Shown in pieces: positions 61,127 to 64,000 of a stretch of DNA of 64,000 nt. Made by a program: the position numbers and the translations under genes. The notes below the pieces were generated by a model. It saw only the letters and a list, made by a program, of their open reading frames with translations. It was not told the DNA's origin and made no database searches. The stretch spans positions 124,001 through 188,000 of the forward strand of contig NZ_JAGKIK010000002.1 of NCBI RefSeq assembly GCF_017897595.1, in the 5' to 3' direction. The stretch's first letter is position 1. Every line of letters starts with the position of its first letter. This DNA comes from Aquimarina sp. U1-2 (lineage in GTDB: Bacteria; Bacteroidota; Bacteroidia; Flavobacteriales; Flavobacteriaceae).

Positions 61127-63010
61127 GTGTGCCATAAATGACAAACGTTTTTCAAAGATAGCTGATTTGAAAGATGATAACTAATAGACTTCTATTGGAT
61201 TAGCTAGAGCGGTTAGAGTCCGCTTGTACGCCTAGGTAACGCTAGGAAGTATTAGTAAGTCGCAAGCTGGTATATCGTGAGGTATGCAGTGAAGTAAGCG
61301 AGACTACAAATGTGGGTACTGACGAAGAGGAACTAGATAAGAGGCTTTTCGAACTGGGTAAGGTAGCACATCATACTAACGCCCGATTCTCATTTAGGTG
61401 AGCACTAAGTTTAAGCAGTAGATCTAGCAGGGATTCACAGGAAGCTAATTGCCTTACTATGGGAGGTCTCTGTAATCACGAGTTGATATAGCAGAGAAGT
61501 CAGCAGCGGTCATAGTAGTATTACAGGTTAGTAATATGAAGGACCAAATGTTAATAGTGTTCAAACGGTACTAGGAGTTTGATCAAGCCAAGGATAGCTT
61601 TCCATTTGATCAGATAGCCAGTATGGAATGAATGCGCCAATTACAAGTAGTAATGATAGAAGAAGTACTATCAAAGAGGAATCTAAATCAGGCTTATAAG
61701 CAAGTCTGTGCAAACAAGGGTTCAGGAGGTATTGACGGGATGCAAATCACGGAACTATCATCCCACCTTAAAACGCACAGTAGAACGTTTATCAGCCAGA
61801 TACGTAGTGGGAGTTATCGACCCAGCCCGATAAAAGGTGTAAAGATACCCAAGGCTAATGGTAAGACCAGACTTCTGGGTATACCAACGGTCACTGACAG
61901 GGTATTTCAACAGGCACTACACCAAGTGCTACAGCCTTTATTCGAGCCAGACTTTCAAGACGGCAGCTATGGATTCCGCCCTAAGCGCAATGCGCATCAG
62001 GCAGTAGAGCAATCACTGGACTACATCAACTCAGGATATCAACAGGTGATCGATATTGACTTAAAGAGTTTCTTTGACGAAGTAGACCACGACTTCTTGT
62101 TGTCATTGATTTATAAGAAAATGAAGTGCAAAGCTACGATGAAGTTATTGCGTAAGTTTCTAAAGGCACCAATACTGATATCAAAGAGGTTGCACGAACG
62201 TAAGAAAGGTGTTCCACAAGGTTCTCCTTTAAGTCCGCTACTCTCTAACATACTGCTCAATGAGCTAGATAAGGAGTTAGAAAGTCGAGGGCATTGTTAT
62301 GTGCGCTATGCCGATGATTTTAGTATCTATGTGAAGAGTAAGCGATCAGCCAGGCGTGTAGGCAACAGTATCTACAAATATTTGAGAGATCAACTGCTAC
62401 TGCCCATCAATCGAGAGAAGAGTGGGATACGTCGTCCCCTTCAATTTGAGATACTAGGGTATGGTTTTGTATCGAGTTATCGCAAAGGCAGTAAGGGGAA
62501 GTATCAACTGGTAGTAGGCAAACAAGCGTGGAAGGTCTTTAAGCAAAAGCTGAAGGCACTGACCCGAAAGACGATCCCTATGAGTTTTGATGAACGTATC
62601 ACCCGACTGAAAAGATTAAAGCAAGGCTGGATCAATTACTTTAAGCTCTCATTGATACAAGGTAAATTAAAAGCCTTGGATGAATGGCTCAGAAACCGAT
62701 TAAGGTATTGCATCTGGCACTACTGGAAGAAACCGGAGAAGAAAAGGCGTAGCCTCATCCGACTGGGGATATCTAGTGATCAAGCTTATGCATGGAGTAG
62801 GACACGAATGGGAGGATGGGCAGTAGCCCAAAGCCCTATATTGCGTACCACCGTTACCTTAAAACGACTAGAACAAAAGGAATATCTTTCTGTGACCAAG
62901 TACTACTTGCAAATTAGGTCAAGTTAACAAACCGCCGTATACGAGACCCGTACGTACGGTGGTGTGAGAGGCGCACTCTCCTCATCTGTGGGGAGAGCCG
63001 TCTACTCGAT
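61127..63010 (+). mobile_element. Group II intron (about 1884 bp)
   Basis: The 5' end GTGTGCC fits the GUGYG consensus; about 500 bp of non-coding structured sequence (domains I-III) precede the reverse transcriptase gene, which sits in domain IV. After the gene, ACCGCCGTATACG...TACGTACGGTGGT (62931-62963) folds like domain V. A hairpin ending in CCGTCTACTCGAT (to 63010) looks like domain VI. The exact ends are estimates. Confidence 0.8.
61632..62927 (+). CDS. Group II intron reverse transcriptase/maturase
   Basis: A 431-aa protein. It shows GSGGIDGM, the RT core with DIDLKSFFDEVDHD, KKGVPQGSPLSPLLSN and the active-site YADD (226-229), then the maturase X domain (GWINYFKLSLIQGKLKAL, LRYCIWHYWKKPEKK). 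There is no HNH endonuclease domain, so retrohoming would use single-stranded DNA or replication forks. An in-frame start before 61632 is not needed. Confidence 0.95.
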   Translation: MRQLQVVMIEEVLSKRNLNQAYKQVCANKGSGGIDGMQITELSSHLKTHSRTFISQIRSGSYRPSPIKGVKIPKANGKTRLLGIPTVTDRVFQQALHQVLQPLFEPDFQDGSYGFRPKRNAHQAVEQSLDYINSGYQQVIDIDLKSFFDEVDHDFLLSLIYKKMKCKATMKLLRKFLKAPILISKRLHERKKGVPQGSPLSPLLSNILLNELDKELESRGHCYVRYADDFSIYVKSKRSARRVGNSIYKYLRDQLLLPINREKSGIRRPLQFEILGYGFVSSYRKGSKGKYQLVVGKQAWKVFKQKLKALTRKTIPMSFDERITRLKRLKQGWINYFKLSLIQGKLKALDEWLRNRLRYCIWHYWKKPEKKRRSLIRLGISSDQAYAWSRTRMGGWAVAQSPILRTTVTLKRLEQKEYLSVTKYYLQIRSS

Positions 63011-63018
63011 TACCAGCT

Positions 63019-63834
63019 TTATTTTAAGTTTTTTAAAACCTCTTTTCCAATGAAATTAGCGATAGGTAGTTCTTTCTCTACAACTCCTTTTTTAATTGAA
63101 ACATAATCAAAATAAGCTATCAAATCGCCATCATCATTTTTAGTGCCATTTCTATTATATTCTTCATAGTTAGGATAAATTTCACTTACCGAAGGCCAAT
63201 CCGAATATGCAGTAATCCCAAGTTGAAGAGTCTCGGGTAAATCTGGTCTTATAAATTGGTCCAAAATTTTCCACTCTTCTCCTTCAAACTTATGTAATAG
63301 CGTGAAAATTTCACTAACACGCACTATTTTCAATTCAACCCATTCAGCTTTAGCAGGATATATCTTTAAAGTAGATTGACTGCTGTAAGTCGATTTGATT
63401 TCAAACTGAGGTTTTTCTGGTTCGGTTGCCGAACCAATACTGAAAAACATCCAATTTTCTCCTTTGGGCTTCCAATTTTTACTGTTAACTTCTCTTGGTG
63501 CGCGAACAAAAAGACCTGCAAGTGAAAAAGAAGTCTTGGGAAGTTTTGAATTTGTACCTTCGACTTTAACTTTTGTGGTAAGTTCAAAATTACCTTGAAA
63601 TTCTCGGTACAAAAACCCTGCGTAGTTGTCTTCAAACCATCCACTTGAGGTGGGTTCGTAAATCAACTTGCCATTTTCAACTTTCAATGTCCTTATTTTA
63701 GACTTCCATCCTTCGATTGTTAATTGGCTCCAATCTTTCAAATTTTTGTCACTGTTGAAACCTGAAACAAATTTTTCTTGAGCTTGAATGCTAAATGCTG
63801 TCATAACTATAAATGCTAAAAAGTAGTACTTCAT
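63019..63834 (-). CDS. Secreted beta-sandwich protein, DUF1349-like
   Basis: A 271-aa protein with a signal peptide (MKYYFLAFIVMTAFSIQAQ) and a concanavalin-like beta-sandwich: FSVGSATEP-like strands (FFSIGSATEP), WVELKIVRVSEIFTLLHKF, and LQLGITAYSD. The family binds or cleaves carbohydrates in some members; no catalytic residue is evident. Its stop lies 9 bp past the group II intron end, so its 3' flank is the third attC-like repeat. The next minus-strand gene upstream is an AraC fragment. Confidence 0.8.
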   Translation of the reverse strand: MKYYFLAFIVMTAFSIQAQEKFVSGFNSDKNLKDWSQLTIEGWKSKIRTLKVENGKLIYEPTSSGWFEDNYAGFLYREFQGNFELTTKVKVEGTNSKLPKTSFSLAGLFVRAPREVNSKNWKPKGENWMFFSIGSATEPEKPQFEIKSTYSSQSTLKIYPAKAEWVELKIVRVSEIFTLLHKFEGEEWKILDQFIRPDLPETLQLGITAYSDWPSVSEIYPNYEEYNRNGTKNDDGDLIAYFDYVSIKKGVVEKELPIANFIGKEVLKNLK

Positions 63835-63921
63835 TTTTTACCTTGTTTAATGATTTTTAAAGGTATGGTGAAGACAAATCTGTTTACTGTTTAAAAAGCC
63901 CAATGTATATGTCCGAGAAGT

Positions 63922-64000
63922 TCAAGCTTTTATTTGTTTAGGTGATATACCAAATTCCCTTTTGAATGCTTTGGAAAAGTGTGCGTAGTTCTCAAATCCA
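63922..64000 (-). CDS. AraC-family regulator, C-terminal end (partial)
   Basis: Reading the minus strand from 64000 gives GFENYAHFSKAFKREFGISP and then KQIKA before the TGA. This is the second helix-turn-helix end of an AraC protein (FSKAFKREFGISPKQ). The start lies beyond the window. It is upstream of the secreted protein gene, so a regulator-plus-effector pair is likely. Confidence 0.85.
   Translation of the reverse strand, partial: GFENYAHFSKAFKREFGISPKQIKA

Noticed and set aside
61127..61631. A structured RNA such as a ribosomal or riboswitch RNA
   Set aside because: The structure is better explained as domains I-III of the group II intron, because a reverse transcriptase and a domain V-like hairpin follow.
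15000..64000. A conjugative transposon (ICE)
   Set aside because: No relaxase, coupling protein or Tra/VirB-type genes were found in the window; only an integrase and a tRNA fragment are present.
1..64000. CRISPR array
   Set aside because: No regularly spaced short direct repeats with unique spacers were seen anywhere in the window.

Overview
The window looks like part of the chromosome of a marine Bacteroidota bacterium, most likely a Flavobacteriaceae member (Aquimarina-like). It is AT-rich, and start codons generally lack a Shine-Dalgarno sequence. Promoters show the Bacteroidota -7 box TAnnTTTG, and several proteins have flavobacterial signatures. No genus is proven from the sequence alone.

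Bases 1-14,900 are ordinary core genome. They hold an AhpD-like protein, recJ, lipoproteins, mtgA, an FAD oxidoreductase, the fatty-acid/ribosome block DUF177-rpmF-fabH-accB-accC, pdxA and ribE. A 159-bp miniature transposon splits a GreA-like gene next to mtgA, and two long perfect palindromes (5.33 kb and 14.33 kb) are unexplained.

At 14,953 a 43-bp 3' fragment of tRNA-Met(CAT) sits beside a tyrosine integrase, so an integrated island probably begins there. No second tRNA copy was seen, so its far end is probably outside the window.

From 16.5 to 33.3 kb lies an aldehyde/electrophile-detoxification block: SDR, antibiotic-monooxygenase-like protein, antiporter, two AraC regulators, a sigma-54 activator, Zn-alcohol dehydrogenase, and a three-subunit molybdenum aldehyde oxidoreductase with an outer-membrane porin, XdhC and a MocA-type cytidylyltransferase. 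Five promoters in this block carry the same tandem half-site (AAAAGTACCA type) repeated at exactly 21 bp. In four of them a -7 box starts exactly 23 bp past the last half-site base. This defines a previously unannotated AraC-type regulon.

From 35.3 to 51.3 kb runs a long co-directional set of small genes. They encode HTH proteins, a large DNA-binding-like protein, a membrane protein ending in a C2H2 zinc finger, an LEA14-like protein, a transglutaminase-like protein, a very basic amphipathic protein, several beta-rich proteins, a coiled-coil protein, a membrane-anchored annexin-like repeat, a peptidoglycan-binding protein, a holin-like protein, a CHAP/NlpC-like amidase and a YkuD-like protein. 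There is no recognisable terminase, portal, tail or packaging ATPase. The best reading is a tailless-virus-like or virion-derived particle system, and it is the main candidate for something undescribed. It is followed by an AAA ATPase/subtilisin pair of the IetAS defence type.

From 55 to 64 kb are regulator-plus-effector modules on the minus strand, separated by three copies of a ~128-bp attC-like repeat. One copy is broken by an IS1182-family insertion and by a group II intron.
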